Assembly: GCA_033961575.1 (NCBI GenBank)
Contig: CM066727.1
Location: 114,502,434-114,566,433, forward strand
Length of the DNA: 64,000 bases
DNA from: Aselliscus stoliczkanus
Lineage: Eukaryota > Chordata > Mammalia > Chiroptera > Hipposideridae
Direction: 5' to 3'
A model generated the notes under the pieces. The model saw only the letters and a list, made by a program, of their open reading frames with translations, ran no database searches and was not told where the DNA came from. Both the position numbers and the translations under genes were made by a program. Shown one piece after another: positions 20,069 to 31,852 of this stretch (position 1 is the stretch's first letter; every line of letters begins with the position of its first letter).

Positions 20069-21924
20069 GAATTGTTTTCCCCATGTTTAATGAGCATATC
20101 GCAGATAGTTTATACATGCCATCAAATGAATTTCTTTGAGTTCATGCAGAACCCAAATATCGAGCTTGCTTGTGTATCCCAGCTTCTTCAAGTGGTCAAG
20201 AATGCTTAAATGATGGATATTCAGTGTTTCTGCAGTCTCTTGTGTCGTGTAACATCGGTTTGACTCTATCAATGCCTATTTTGTAGTCATCAACCTCTGT
20301 GGACCTCCCTGACAGAGGAGCGTCATTGAGATCAAAACCACCAGCACGGAATTTCATGAACCATCGTTGGCACTGACATACTTGTGGAGCATTGTCACCG
20401 TAAACCTGATGCAACTTCTCACAAGCTTGATGCACGTTCTTCCCCTTATGGAAGTAAAACAGTAAAATATGATGAAAATGCACAGTTTGGTCTTCCATCT
20501 TCAACTTGTTGTAAAATCTCCAAAACTCAACCAAATTGCTCAAATTTTTTTTAGAATGAAGCTGGCAGCTGTCAAATGACATAGCAATAACATAGATGCG
20601 AATGACTCTAGTACTTCCAAAATGAACTAGTGCCATCTGTTGCAAACATGTGTCATGACTTTTCTGATGACCCAATACTATACACAAAAATTAACTCAAG
20701 ATGGATCAAACACTTAAATATGAGTTAAAACTATAAAACTTTCAGAAGAAAGCATAGGAGAAAATGCATAGGAGAAAATCGTTGCAACTTTGGATTAGGC
20801 AAAGAATTTTTAGGAAACAAAAAGCACAAACCATAAAAGAAAAAAGTGTTAAACTGGACTTCATCAAACATTTTAAAAGTTTCTTCTTTAAAAGAAATGT
20901 TACAAAAATGAAAAAGCCAAAAAATAAAATAAAATAAAATAAATAAAAATAAAAATAAATGAAAAAGCTACAGACTGATAATTGATATTGCAAAACAAAT
21001 ATCTGGAAAAATATTTGTAAACAAAATATGTCGAGAACATTTTATAATTCAACATTAAGATTAAACAGTGCAATAAAAAAGTGTGCAAAAGATTTGAACA
21101 AATACGTTAACAAAGATAAAGGAATGACAAATAACCATATGAAAAGATATACAACATCATTACTCATTAAGTAAGTGAAAATTAAAACATGATGGACCAT
21201 TACCACATACTCACTAGGATGACTAAAATTAAGAAGACAGAGAATACCAAGCATTGCCAAGGGTGTAGAGCACCTGCTTCTCTCACGTGTTGCTGGTGGG
21301 AGTACAATGGTACAGCCAGTTCAGAAAATAGTTTGACTTTCTAATAAAGTTGATCATACACTTACCATATGATCCAGCAAATCTACTACTGGGTATTTTA
21401 CCCAGGAGAAATTGAAACATATATCCACACAAAGACTCACATGGAAAATTTCATAGTAATTTTATTTATGATAGCCCAAACTGGAAATAAACCAAATATT
21501 TATCAACAGTTAAATGGGCAAGTAAATTGTGATATTACTATATAATGGAATGCTACTCAACAATATAAAGAAACAAGCTATTGATATATACAATGAATAT
21601 GGATGAATCTCAAAAGCCTTATGCTAAGTGAAAGAAGCCAGACACAAAAGACTACTGATTTCATTTATCCTTCAATTTAGAAAAGGCAAAACTATAATAA
21701 CAAAGCGGTTCCAGGTTCAGGGGGTGGGGGGAGGGAATTGACTGTAAAGTAGCATGAAGAAGATTTTCCAATTCATTCAAAACTCATTGAATATTACACT
21801 TTAAATGGGAGAGTTTTATTACACATTTGTCATACCTCAATAAAGCAGATTTAAAAATTGGCATACATGTATGATTCTGCCAAAATTATTGAAAATAGTC
21901 TACAAGGTATCCTAATCTGTTTAT

Positions 21925-22320
21925 AACTAATTGTCTTTTTAAATATTTTTTATTTTTAATTATAATTGACATACAATATTATATTAGTTTTAGGTGTACA
22001 ATAGACTGACTAGACATTTATGTAACTTAGGAAGTGATCACCCGATAAATCTAGTACCCATCTGACACCATAAATAATTATCAACTATATTCCTTATGTT
22101 GTACTTTACATTCCCATGACTATTATGTAACTACCAAATTGCACTTCTTAATGCCTATTTTTTTCACCCATTCCCCCCACTCCCTCCCATCTGGCAACCA
22201 TCAAAATATTTTCTGTATTTGTTTGGTCCTTTATTTTGTTCTTTAGATTCCATATATAAGCAAAATCTTATGGTATTTGCTGAGTGGAGTAAGTCAGACA
22301 GAGAAAGATAACTATTTGTC
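21925..22320 (-). mobile_element. L1 3' end, antisense, with short inverted 5' part
   Basis: TATAATTGACATACAATATT to TCTTATGGTATTTG is the L1 3' region in reverse. At about 22280 the sequence switches strand: GAGTGGAGTAAGTCAGACAG is sense-strand L1 from just upstream. This arrangement is typical of twin priming. Confidence 0.75.
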
Positions 22321-24310
22321 TTAATACCCAAGAGATATGAAACATAATAGCTAAAAAGTCTATATGAACTTTATGGGTGAAAATGAAAAAATGAAATTGC
22401 TAGTTCAGTTAGATAAATGCCTGAGCAGTGGTCATTTTCATCCATTTCAATGGTTTGGAGAGATAGGGACAACTATGAAGAAAAATATTGATAAGAGTTA
22501 TAAACATAATCACTGTTCATATTCTAAGTACCTTCTTACCAACAAATAGAAAAGATGAGCTTTCCAACTCCTTACGATCTCTCTTAAGAGTTTGCTTACA
22601 TTATTTAGTCTTTTTATTATCAAGGCAAATTCTATGTACTACTCCAATATTCAAAATTTAATATCCGGTGATAACTTTCTGAGTCTTAAGATAATGACTT
22701 TACTGGACATACTTTGCTTAATTAACCTCAGCAATCAGGTTACTCTGCAACTAGAAAGAATATTTAGCAGATTTAGTAACAACAGCAATATTACCATCCT
22801 TCAAATGTTTGTATGTGTTTAGATCGTAAATTTGCTCTCTTAGAATGGCTGAGAGTTAGGAAAAGAGCTCCTACTTCTACATTGGGCAATGCTCAACAGT
22901 GGCCAATTCTTTGTCTTCATTCTTTGAAGACAGTAATACTAGTACTTAAGTAGTACTTTCATTTTTCTCCAACTTAATCACAAAGCTCATAAAATTATAC
23001 ACAATATAAGGTAACAATAGGGGGCAAAGACACAGAAAAAGGAACTAGGCCATGAAGGTCAGTAGCGAATGAGACCTTAACAAATTTGCTTTCTCAAATC
23101 TAGACCCTTTGATGAATTGAATTAATAAGTTAGTATTCCATTTTCAGAGTGGCAAGTCACCTCAGTCTACGCCCTTTGGGACTTCCTGTGAAGTTTCTTT
23201 ATATTTTCTTTAGGAAAATTCTAAATTGATTATTTCTTTCTCCTTCCACTGCTTTCCTTCCTTCATCCTCTCCCAAGATACTTCTAAATTTCTTTTGTGT
23301 GCACTCTAGATTGTGCACATCTGCCCACTGCAGATGAAGTATGTCTAATTTCACATTTTGCATGGGGTATAGTTTTGATTCTTCAATAGGGTGCTAAGCA
23401 ATAATAACAGTCATGATAATAGGGGCCAGATTAGGAATATGCATGTGGAATCTAAATTTGGAATGTGAGGGGTCCTAGTATATGTCAGGGGTAGCTTTTC
23501 AAAGGCGGCCCTTTCAACTGCCAGGCTGTCCCTACATCTTTACAGCTCTTATCACTGAGCTTTGAGAGAGGTATTAAGTTTTGACAGAATAAGATTGAGG
23601 AATTTTATCACTTGTCTCCACCTATACCAAACCAGGACAGTGTTGGATTAGCTACTAAAAAGTATCAGGACCTAAGTTCTAGGTCTAGACTAGAAAAATA
23701 AAGGTATGGGTAGTAATTAGAAGGGAGCCCAAAAAGCTGAACACTGACCCAAACAGAAATTAAAACCCCTGTAAAGACTTAGCCCCTATCTTATTGCCAA
23801 AACCCTTCTGATTCAATTTTTTAGGTAGAGAAAAATGTCTTCCCTCTTCAGACTCCTGCAACACATGGCTGTGACCTAAAGTCAGATAACACCCCAAAAA
23901 AGATTGACTAAGATGTTCCCAGGTGTACAGGCCTCTCAAGAAGCATCTTCTGGTCGCCAAGTTACATGAATGAAACATCGCGTATAATGACTTGTGGAAA
24001 AATATACCAGCTAGCCATGGGGATTATGGTTGGCATTTCCACATGTTTAACCCTTATTTCTACAATCAGATGTAAGCCCGCTAGGAACAAGCTCTGTGCC
24101 TCAGAATGAACTGTCCTCTATGAGGGGGCCCAGGTCATAGCAGATGTTAACTATGTGATTAATTTAAAACACTGAATTTAATCTTGTGTACCCAAGACCA
24201 CCCCACACACATACATTCACACACACAACAAACTCGGTTTTTAATAAATTCTGTTCATCATAACAGAGAAAGTCATGCTTTAAAATTTACATTCTTTTTC
24301 ACACTAAAGG
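22321..24310. other. Unannotated intergenic sequence
   Basis: Roughly 2 kb of moderately AT-rich DNA in which I recognise no gene or repeat. Short frames such as 23760-23978 show no family resemblance. Confidence 0.5.
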
Positions 24311-24326
24311 CCAGGAAACATTCTTA

Positions 24327-24565
24327 AAAATTTTTCTTTTAATTTTTTTTTTTTAATTGGGTAACAGTGTTTTTTCCAGGACCCATCAGCTCCAAGTTAA
24401 TTCGCTGTCCTCAATCTAGTTGTGGAGGGTGCAGCTCAGCTCCAAGTCCAGTCACCTGTTTTTAATCTAGTTGCAGGGGGTGCAGCCCATCATCCCATGC
24501 GGGAATCGAACCCCTGTAACCTTGTTAAGAGCACGCACTCTAACCAACTGAGTCACCCAGCCACC
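24327..24565 (-). mobile_element. Type C SINE, antisense
   Basis: Minus strand: GGGGTGGCTGGGTGACTCAG, B-box-like GGTTCGATTCC (here GGGTTCGATTCC), GGATGATGGGCTGC, then AACTAGATTGAGGACAG and GGGTCCTGGAAAAAACACTG. The 16-bp CCAGGAAACATTCTTA is repeated exactly at 24311-24326 and 24566-24581. Confidence 0.95.
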
Positions 24566-24634
24566 CCAGGAAACATTCTTATTTATTTATTGCACCCTTT
24601 CAAAGACTAACTTCCACTGCATTCTCATTCCAGC

Positions 24635-25020
24635 AGTATAAATGTTCTTTTTAGAAAATTTAGAAAATAAAGATAAGCAAATCAAGTAAAAACCACTCAT
24701 AAGATGACCACAGAGATAACCACATTAACATTTTGATATATTTTCTTCCAATTTTTTTTCTATGCTTTTATGTGTTGGCTGTATATTTCTTCTTTTTTTA
24801 TAGCTCATGTTGTTTTATATTTTTTTTGCCTAACAATATAATCATATTTTCATAAAGTTATTACTATTTTTTTAAATTGACAATATCATTTTAAATGACA
24901 GCATAGGCTTTCATCACATGATTGAATCACATGGTATTTAAACAGTACCTCAATTTTGGGCTTCTAAGGTGTTACAAATATTTCACTGTTATAAATAAGA
25001 TGCTTTTGGCAGATCTGTCT
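24635..25020 (+). repeat. Old LINE-like fragment
   Basis: GAAAATTTAGAAAATAAAGA, CCACAGAGATAACCACATTA and TTTTCTTCCAATTTTTTTTC resemble a widespread mammalian LINE 3' segment. The family is not assigned. Confidence 0.45.
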
Positions 25021-25511
25021 CTATTCCCAGGTCTATAAGTGGAAGTTACGTGCAATGGGGAATGGAGATAGAACTGGGAACTGATCCCACTGTCACAGAG
25101 GCCTCTTCTCTCTGCTAGGCCTGGCACATTCACAAACCTGCTTTAAGAAAGATTTTAAAAATTATTACTATTTAAATATTAAATATATTATGTAAGTATT
25201 TAGTCATTCAATTTGCCCCAACTCATCTTTAAAATTGGTTTCTCTCTTCACACTACTAATGACAATTTACTTCATAAAAGGAGCACTTCAAAGTTTATTG
25301 CAATCTGATAATCCTGTTATATTTTAATTACATGTAGAAAATTTATAATTGAACTGGATTTTATCACTAGAACATTCTCATTAGGAGTTGGAGGTAAGAA
25401 CAAAATGAACTTAATGAGATTCTGTTTGTTGGCACAAGCTTTGTGTTTAAAAGGCTTTTATTCTTACTGTTAGAGGCTTTGTAATGAGCCCAGTTAGAAA
25501 TAGTTCAGTAA
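25021..25511. other. Unannotated intergenic sequence
   Basis: No gene or confident repeat seen. Confidence 0.5.
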
Positions 25512-25648
25512 ATGGATATTAACTAGACTTTCTGTGGTGGTCATTTCACAATATATACAATCATCGAATCCTTATGCTGCACACCTGAAACTAATATAAT
25601 GTTGTATGTCAATTATACCTCAATTAAAACAGAAAGAAAGAAAGAAAG
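25512..25648 (+). mobile_element. Short 5'-truncated L1 3' end
   Basis: GCTGCACACCTGAAACTAAT and GTCAATTATACCTCAATTAA are the terminal part of a young-type L1, followed by an (AAAG)n tail. AGAAATAGTTCA at 25495 and AGAAATAGCTCA at 25650 form the target-site duplication. Confidence 0.85.
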
Positions 25649-26849
25649 AATAGAAATAGCTCAATGAGGAAGAGAGGTGACCTGCCAGGCTGTGTTGTTT
25701 TGGTCACATTAAAGCTCTCAAACTAATATATTTTTTTTTCCATGGCCACTGAGAATAACAAGAGTTGACAATGGGAAAAAGGTGGGGAAGGAAATAAGTA
25801 GGAAATTGTGACAAATAGACATGAGAGCCAAGTTCCATTCTAAAGGTCAACAAATCCATTTAGATATTATGATAGCTTGTCAGCTTCTAACACACTATTA
25901 GCTTTTAGTATTTAATATTAATTGAGGTTTTTTTAAAGGTCTTCCCAGTCTGTGGTTTTGTGTGTGTGTTTGTGTGTGTGTCTGTGTGTGTATACATATG
26001 TGTGTGTGTATCCACATATAAGTGTGTGTATATATAATTTTTTTTCAGGTAAAAATAAAGGCACCAGGGACAGTCAGTGTTGTCAAATAAAGTCTTACCT
26101 GCCTAATCTTAACAAGAGTTCACTCCACAGTTAAAATCCCTCATCAACAATAGTCCTCAAACTTGCAGCTGGCAATTTATGTGACTTTTAATTTAAATGA
26201 AGCCAACAGTCCTAATCCTCATATTTAATTTAGGATTAAATAGTTTCTACCTGGGTTTGCATGTTCCTGTTTTTAAAAGATGATGCAAACTGGTTATTTT
26301 ATCATAGTTTTAATTCTTAAAGTGCGCTAGTTCATCTTTAATGGGCTATTGCTCAGGACAGATCAATTCTAATAGCATCTTATGTTTTCCTAGTATCTTT
26401 CAAACTTGAAGTTCTTCACATAGGCATACTCTTTCATTTGCACCACAATCTCTCTGAGGAAGGGAGGAGAATGGGATAAAACAAATGGGGAAACTATGAA
26501 ACAGAAAGGGGAGGAGCTTGGTCCTAGTCACCTAGTCAGTGACTAAACATGACTAGGTTCTCTAATGTCCAAATTATAACCTCTATCTAGACCAAGACAT
26601 TGGGTCTTAGTGAATCTCAGGATTCCCCTCACCCTCCAATTACTAGTCAGAAATAAACTTGCCTATGTTAAGGTCCATAATGTGTTAAGACATATTTTTC
26701 CGGGCAAATAGCAAGTTCTCTTTGGCTTACATGTTATGTGGAACCAAGACAGAAACCCTGAGAGAAAACTAAACCTGCAGATAATTATCCACGAGTTTTC
26801 CTCACTGAATCTGGGATTTTTAAAGTACAAAACTATATAAGCACTTGAA
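25649..26849. other. Intergenic sequence with a GT-rich microsatellite
   Basis: An imperfect GT/TATG tract at 25954-26035 is the only clear feature. No gene recognised. Confidence 0.55.
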
Positions 26850-26985
26850 TTCTCTAGACAAACTATCTGGGTTTAAACCCTGACTGTCACTTAGCCACTT
26901 AACTCCTGCAAGTACCTTAACCTTCCTCGGCCTTTTTCCTGCCTCATAGGGTTGTCAGGTTAAATAAATAAGTACATATAAAAAA
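26850..26985 (+). repeat. MIR fragment
   Basis: CTGGGTTTAAACCCTGACTG, GTCACTTAGCCACTTAACTC, CCTTAACCTTCCTCGGCC and CTCATAGGGTTGTCAGGTTA follow the MIR SINE core in order. Confidence 0.8.
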
Positions 26986-27595
26986 TTTAAAACAATCCAT
27001 GACTGTTTGTAAGCTCTATTTATAGAAGTACTCATTGTTAATATGATATTATTTGCACAAATCTTCTTAGGAATGCAACTATTGCATAAAACCCTAAAGC
27101 TAACTCCTCATAGTAATCCTCATTTCCTTTTCTGATAAGAGCACTAACCTGGTAAATCAAGGAAATGTCATAAGATATAGTGTCTTTTTACTTTTATCAA
27201 GGCTTATTACCAAATCCTTCAAGTTAGTTTTACGAACAAGATGGAGAAATGTGAGCTGAAGGACATGAAAAGAACATAGCTGTTACATTGGAGGGAGGTC
27301 ATCAGGCACGTGCCACAAAACTCTGTCCTTGACCTGCAGTAGGCAGCAACTGAATCAATGTCTTCAACAAACTTTAAAAGAAACAGCAATTAAATTCACA
27401 GATGACATGAGGCTTAGAAGGGTTGCTGATTAATACCATGAGTATCAAACTAAGGTTTTAAAAGATAGTAACAGGCTTAGATAATGAGCCAAAATGATCA
27501 AATTCAAATTTTACAGAGATAAATATAAAAGTTCTAAACTTATGTTTACATAATCATCTGCACAAGTAAGCTTTGGCGATATTTCATTAACAACA

Positions 27596-27740
27596 AAGAA
27601 GGAAAGAAGGAAAAAAGAAAAGGAAGGAAGGAAGGAAGGAAGGAAGGAAGGAAGGAAGGAAGGAAGGAAGGAAGGAAGGAAGGGGAGAGGGAGGAAGGAA
27701 GGGGAGAGGGAGGAAGGAAGGGAGGAGGGAGGGAGGAAGC
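27596..27740. repeat. (GGAA)n purine tract
   Basis: About 145 bp almost free of pyrimidines on the plus strand, with a uniform GGAA block at 27623-27681 then GGGA/GGAA mixtures. Confidence 0.97.
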
Positions 27741-27894
27741 AGAAGGAGAAAGGCTACTATTTGCCAAAATTATCAAGCTAAATACTAAATGAGCAAATCT
27801 TACATTAAAGAAAAACCAAAACACCTTAGACTTTATCAAGTATTCAGTTAAGGAAGGCGATAGACCTATTATACTACATAAATACCATTTAATA

Positions 27895-28062
27895 ACTGGG
27901 GTCTATGGATAGGCTTTAGACAATTCTCAGACTCCCTGAATGGCCTATGTAAACAAAGAATTTTGTGTCTACTTCCTTTTAGGGGAGAAGGTGCATAGTT
28001 TTCACTGGATTCTGGAAGATATCTCTGATTCCTCCTCTGTCAAAGAAAAACAGCTTCCAAAC
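27895..28062. mobile_element. Possible small hAT-Charlie-type insert
   Basis: GGGGTCTATGGATAGGCTTT, AATTCTCAGACTCCCTGAAT and AGTTTTCACTGGATTCTG resemble a common mammalian Charlie-type MITE. It interrupts the CR1/L3 element. Ends are not clear. Confidence 0.45.
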
Positions 28063-28550
28063 CACTAATCTATCCTGTGGTGTTCAGTTCTGAGCACTAT
28101 TTTTAAAGAAGAAATTGATAAAAACAAGTGCCAGTTAATAGAGACCAGGATGGCAAAAGGCGTGGAAATCATGCCCTGTGAAAACCTGGGAAATATAGCA
28201 TGGATTTATGCTTGGGGACATAACATTTTTCAAATAACCGAAGGACTTGTGGGTGTAAAATGGATTCGACTTATTCTGTGTGGCTCCAAAGGGTAGAAAG
28301 ATAGAAGCTACTAGGAGATGATTTCTTCTTAATGTCAGCAAGAATTTGCTAATGATTCAAGCTGCCCTACATTGGAATCAACTGTCCTTGTGAGCCAGTG
28401 AGCTCCTTGTCACAGGAAATGTTCAAGTAGAAGGTGGGTGACTGACGAATCTTCAGTCAGTGCTACTGAAGGGAATTTTCACATTGGATAGTACCTTGGT
28501 CTGGATGACCACCAAGGTCAACTCTAAGATTTTTTCATTCCCTGATCCCT

Positions 28551-28792
28551 GTCAATGTTCAGGAGATCCCTTAGCACCACCACCCCCTCCCTCTATCCCA
28601 AATAAGAATTAAAAGTGTTTTTATCTACCTTGTGTTTTTTGGTTACACTTAATAGAGCACATAAAACAGAACCTTCCTAGAAAAAAACACAGAATCATAA
28701 AAACAGGGTCTTAGCAGAAGCTTGAAGAATCCTGAGAGATAATCTAGTCCTCTTCCCCACTCCATCCCTGCCCTTTAAAAATAGGTAAAGAG
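28551..28792. other. Unannotated intergenic sequence
   Basis: No recognised feature. Confidence 0.5.
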
Positions 28793-28898
28793 GGGGCCGG
28801 GCCCAGTGGCATGGTGGTTAAGCGCTGGCTTAGGAAGCCAGGGGCCCCGGTTTGGGTCCTACATATGAGGGCCAGTGACACTGCCCTCAAAAAAAAAA
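28793..28898 (+). mobile_element. Head-only SINE (type A')
   Basis: GGGGGCCGGGCCCAGTGGC to ACTGCCCTC and poly(A). AATAGGTAAAGAG before it and AATAGGTGAAGAG after it are the target-site duplication. Confidence 0.93.
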
Positions 28899-28911
28899 AA
28901 ATAGGTGAAGA

Positions 28912-29370
28912 GGGCCAGTCCAGTGGTGCGTTGGTTAAGAGTTGGCTTAGGATGCCAGCTCTGAGCAGCAGGGCCCAAGTTGGGATCCCACATGAGGGCC
29001 AGTGATGCTGCACCCTCTATAGCTAAGATGGTGAACAACAGCTCGACCTCGAGCTGGGCTCCCATGAGTAACCCGCAATGGTGTAGGCTTTTCTCACGGC
29101 GGGGTGGGGGTGGGGGGGCTGCCATAAGCTACCGTGAATGGCTGGCAGCTGGCGTGAGCTCCCATGAGCGGCCGTCCAGGGGCCGGTGACTGATCTGCCT
29201 CACCCGGGAAGAGCACAATGATCATAATACCAACATGGGCCAGTGAAGCAACATCCTCCACAACTAGACTGAAGAACAAAAGGACAGCAACTTGTCTGTT
29301 CCCCTTCCCCGATTCCCCAACGCTCTTCCCCTCTCCCAATTCCCCAATAAAATTTTTAAAAAGAAAAAAA
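28912..29370 (+). mobile_element. Full-length type A SINE
   Basis: GGGCCAGTCCAGTGGTGCG to CCCCAATAAAATTTTTAAAA. It uses the same target as the adjacent head-only copy: AATAGGTGAAGAG on the left and AATAGATAAAGAA on the right. Confidence 0.93.
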
Positions 29371-29496
29371 AATAGATAAAGAAACTGTGGCCTAAGGAAA
29401 CCAAACTATTTGCCCCAAGATTTTGATATTCTTCTGCTAGCAAGGTATGTTAGCTTTACAATATTACTTTTTAAGCTGGCAAACATTTGTAGCTGA

Positions 29497-29592
29497 CAAA
29501 TGTCCTCCATAACTAGACTGAAGAACAAAAGGACAGCAACTTGTCTGTTCCCCTTCCCTGATTCCCCAATAAAATTAAAAAAAAAAAAAATT
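29497..29592 (+). mobile_element. SINE 3' fragment
   Basis: Only the last 95 bp of a type A element: CTCCATAACTAGACTGAAGA, ACTTGTCTGTTCCCC, CCCCAATAAAATTAAAAA. Confidence 0.9.
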
Positions 29593-30000
29593 ACTGGCTA
29601 AAATTTGAATTTTGGATTTTATTTTTCCTTGTTATCCCTTCTTCCATTATCAATTAATCCACAACAGTACAGCACATGTTACTGTTTTCAAGGCATTGTG
29701 ATCATCCAAATAGCCATTAAAGGGATTATAAAAACAATGCTATAACTCCACCAAATTTGCATTAAGCTTAATATACCCTTGAGGAAGGTTAATGTTATGG
29801 TCAAAATGTCCATTTGCTTTGTTACTGCCAGCAGAAATAGAAACAAACTTGTAGTTGGGCTCAGGTATTTGTATATCACATTCAAAAGATAAAACTCTCT
29901 GTTCTAAATACTCTAAATAGGGAACTGAGAGATTAGTGAATTTCTAAAACCATGTGTAAAATATTGGTAAAGGGTCAGGATGAATTTATCAAAATGCTTA
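29593..30000. other. Unannotated intergenic sequence
   Basis: No recognised feature. Confidence 0.5.
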
Positions 30001-31850
30001 CTTAAAAAAATGAACATAATGCAAACCTACAGCTAAAATCATAATTAATGGTGAGAGACTGAATGCTTTCCTCTTAAGATCTGGAACAAGACAAAAGTAT
30101 CTGCTCTTGCCAGGTCTGTTCAACGTTGTACTGGAGGTTCAAGCCAGGGCAACTAAACAAGAATGAATTGGAAAGAAAGAAGTAAAATTATGTCTAATTG
30201 CAGATGACATGGTTTTGTACATAGAAAATCCTAAATCTACTAAAAACTATTAGAATTAATATCAACTTCAGCAAATTTACAGGATAAAGATCAATATACA
30301 AAATTCAATTGTTTGGGGGCCAGCTGAGTGGCTCAGCATGCACTCTGAGCAACAGGGTTGCCGGTTCGATTCCCACATGGGCCAGTGAGCTGTGCCCGAG
30401 CTCAGCTGCAGCTGAGCTGCCAATGGGCGGCTAGATGGCTCAGCTGGTGAATGTGTGTGCTCTTAATGAGGTTTCTGGTTAGACTTCCACATGGGATGGT
30501 GGGCTGCACACCCTCTCTCGCAGCAACTAGATTGAAAACGGTGACTGACTGGACTTGGAGCTGAGCTTGCGTCCTCCACAACTAAGATTGAAGGGCAACA
30601 ACTTGACTTGGAGGGGATGGGTCCTGGAAAAGCAATTCCCCAACACTGTTCCCATCCCCAATTCTCCAATAAAATCTTAAAAAAAAAAATTCAATTGTAT
30701 TTCTATACAGTAGCAATGAACAAACCAAAATGAAATTCAGAAAGCGATTACATTTACAACAGCATCAAGAAGAATAAAATAATTATGAATACATTTAGCA
30801 AAAGATGTATAAAACTTATATTCTAAAAATTACAAAACGCTGTAAAAAGAAATTAACAAAGAACTAAATAAACAGAAAGGCAGTCTATATTTAGTAACTG
30901 GAAGACTTAATATTGTTAAAATGGCAATATTTTCCAATTAAACTATAGATTACCAAATTCCCAGCTGTCTTCTTTGCAAAAATGAACAAGCTGATCCCAA
31001 AATTTGTATGAAATTTCAAGGGAATAACAAACACAATCTTGAAAAAGAAGAGCAAAGTTAAAGCGCTCATACTTCCTGATTTATAAAATATACTACAAAG
31101 CTATAATAATCAAGATAGGGTGGTATTGACATATGGATAACATATAGATCAATGTAACAGAATTAAGAGTTCAGAAATAGTCCCTTACATTTCTGATCAG
31201 TTGCTTTTCAACAAGAATGTAAGACCACTCAATAGGAAGAATAGTCTTTTCAACAAATGATGCTGGAACAACTGGATGGCCACAGGCAAAAGAGCAAAAT
31301 TGAATACTTCATGCCATACACAAAAATTAACTCAAAATGGATCATAGAGCCCAATGTAAGAGCTAAACTTATGTCATACTTAGAAGAAAACATAGGAGTG
31401 AATCTTTGTGACCTTTAGTTAGGCAATGGTTTCTTAGATATGACACCAAAAGCACAAGCAACGACAAAAAATAGATACATTTGACTTCATTGACTGTAGA
31501 AACGTAAAGTGGGATAGCCACTTTGGAAAACAGTTCCATAAAAGGTTAAACACAGAGTTACTATGCAATTCTAGCAATTCCAGTTGGAATGAGGCTATTT
31601 ATATAATTGATAAATGGAGATAAGAGGATAAAGCTTAGGAAAACCCACACAAAAGCTTGAACATGAATGTTCATAGTAGCATTATTCATAGTAGCCCCAA
31701 AGTAGAAACAAAACAAATGCCCCTATCAAAGAATGAACAGATAAATGAAAGTGATCTATCCACACACTGGAATATTATTCAAGCATAAAAAACAATGAGG
31801 TACTAATACGTGTTACAACATAGGTGAACTTTGGAAACATTATGGATAAC
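30001..31850 (+). mobile_element. L1 relic, reverse transcriptase to 3' region, split by a SINE
   Basis: It begins in the ORF2 reverse-transcriptase domain: CAGGTCTGTTCAACGTTGTA and GCAGATGACATGG (the YADD-type box, decayed). It continues through ORF2 C-terminal sequence and a 3' segment (AATATTATTCAAGCATAAAA) to GGAAACATTATGGATAA. It is broken by many stops. Confidence 0.83.
30315..30687 (+). mobile_element. Multi-module type B SINE
   Basis: GGGGGCCAGCTGAGTGGCTC to CTCCAATAAAATCTTAAAAA, with AAATTCAATTGT duplicated on both sides (30301 and 30689). Its 3' end (TGACTTGGAG, GGGTCCTGGAAAAG) is shared with type C. Confidence 0.93.
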
Positions 31851-31852
31851 CG

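Larger units (their letters stand above)
18948..20675 (-). mobile_element. Mariner transposon relic 2
   Basis: Termini TTGGGTCGTCGGAAAAGTCA (left) and TTGGGTCATCAGAAAAGTCA (read inward from the right) differ at 2 of 20 bases and are flanked by a TA duplication (18946-18947 and 20676-20677). The transposase runs on the minus strand: an N-terminal helix-turn-helix block near 20200-20500 (QRWFMKFRAGGFDL, PLSGRSTEVDD), then PLYSPDLAPSDFQLF near 19240, the third catalytic Asp region of DD34D mariners, and RWQKVIKQNGQY at the C-terminus. Shifts, a SINE and a foreign 62-bp patch break it. Its termini differ from those of mariner relic 1, so it is a separate lineage. Confidence 0.92.
18390..21860 (+). 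mobile_element. L1 relic (ORF2 C-terminus and 3' end) interrupted by mariner relic 2
   Basis: 18390-18946 is L1 ORF2 sequence (AGATATCCATTCTCCCCAAA, CAATCTCAGTCAAAATCCC). After the mariner it resumes at 20678 with TACACAAAAATTAACTC and continues through the 3' part to about 21860. The two halves are collinear once the mariner is removed. Diverged and non-coding. An (AAAAT)n run at 20920-20945 sits within it. Confidence 0.85.
27190..28550 (+). mobile_element. L3/CR1-type LINE fossil, interrupted
   Basis: 27230-27540 follows the CR1/L3 reverse-transcriptase region: ACAAGATGGAGAAATGTGAG, GTGCCACAAAACTCTGTCC and ATTCACAGATGACATGAGG, which encodes a decayed F(A/T)DD box. 28075-28545 follows its 3' end: GGTGTTCAGTTCTGAGCAC, AGAGACCAGGATGG, GTGGCTCCAAAGGG, GTGAGCTCCTTGTCACAGG, TCTGGATGACCACCAAGG. 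A GGAA microsatellite and a small hAT-like insert separate the halves. CR1/L3 elements were active early in mammalian history, so this is among the oldest sequences here. Confidence 0.78.
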
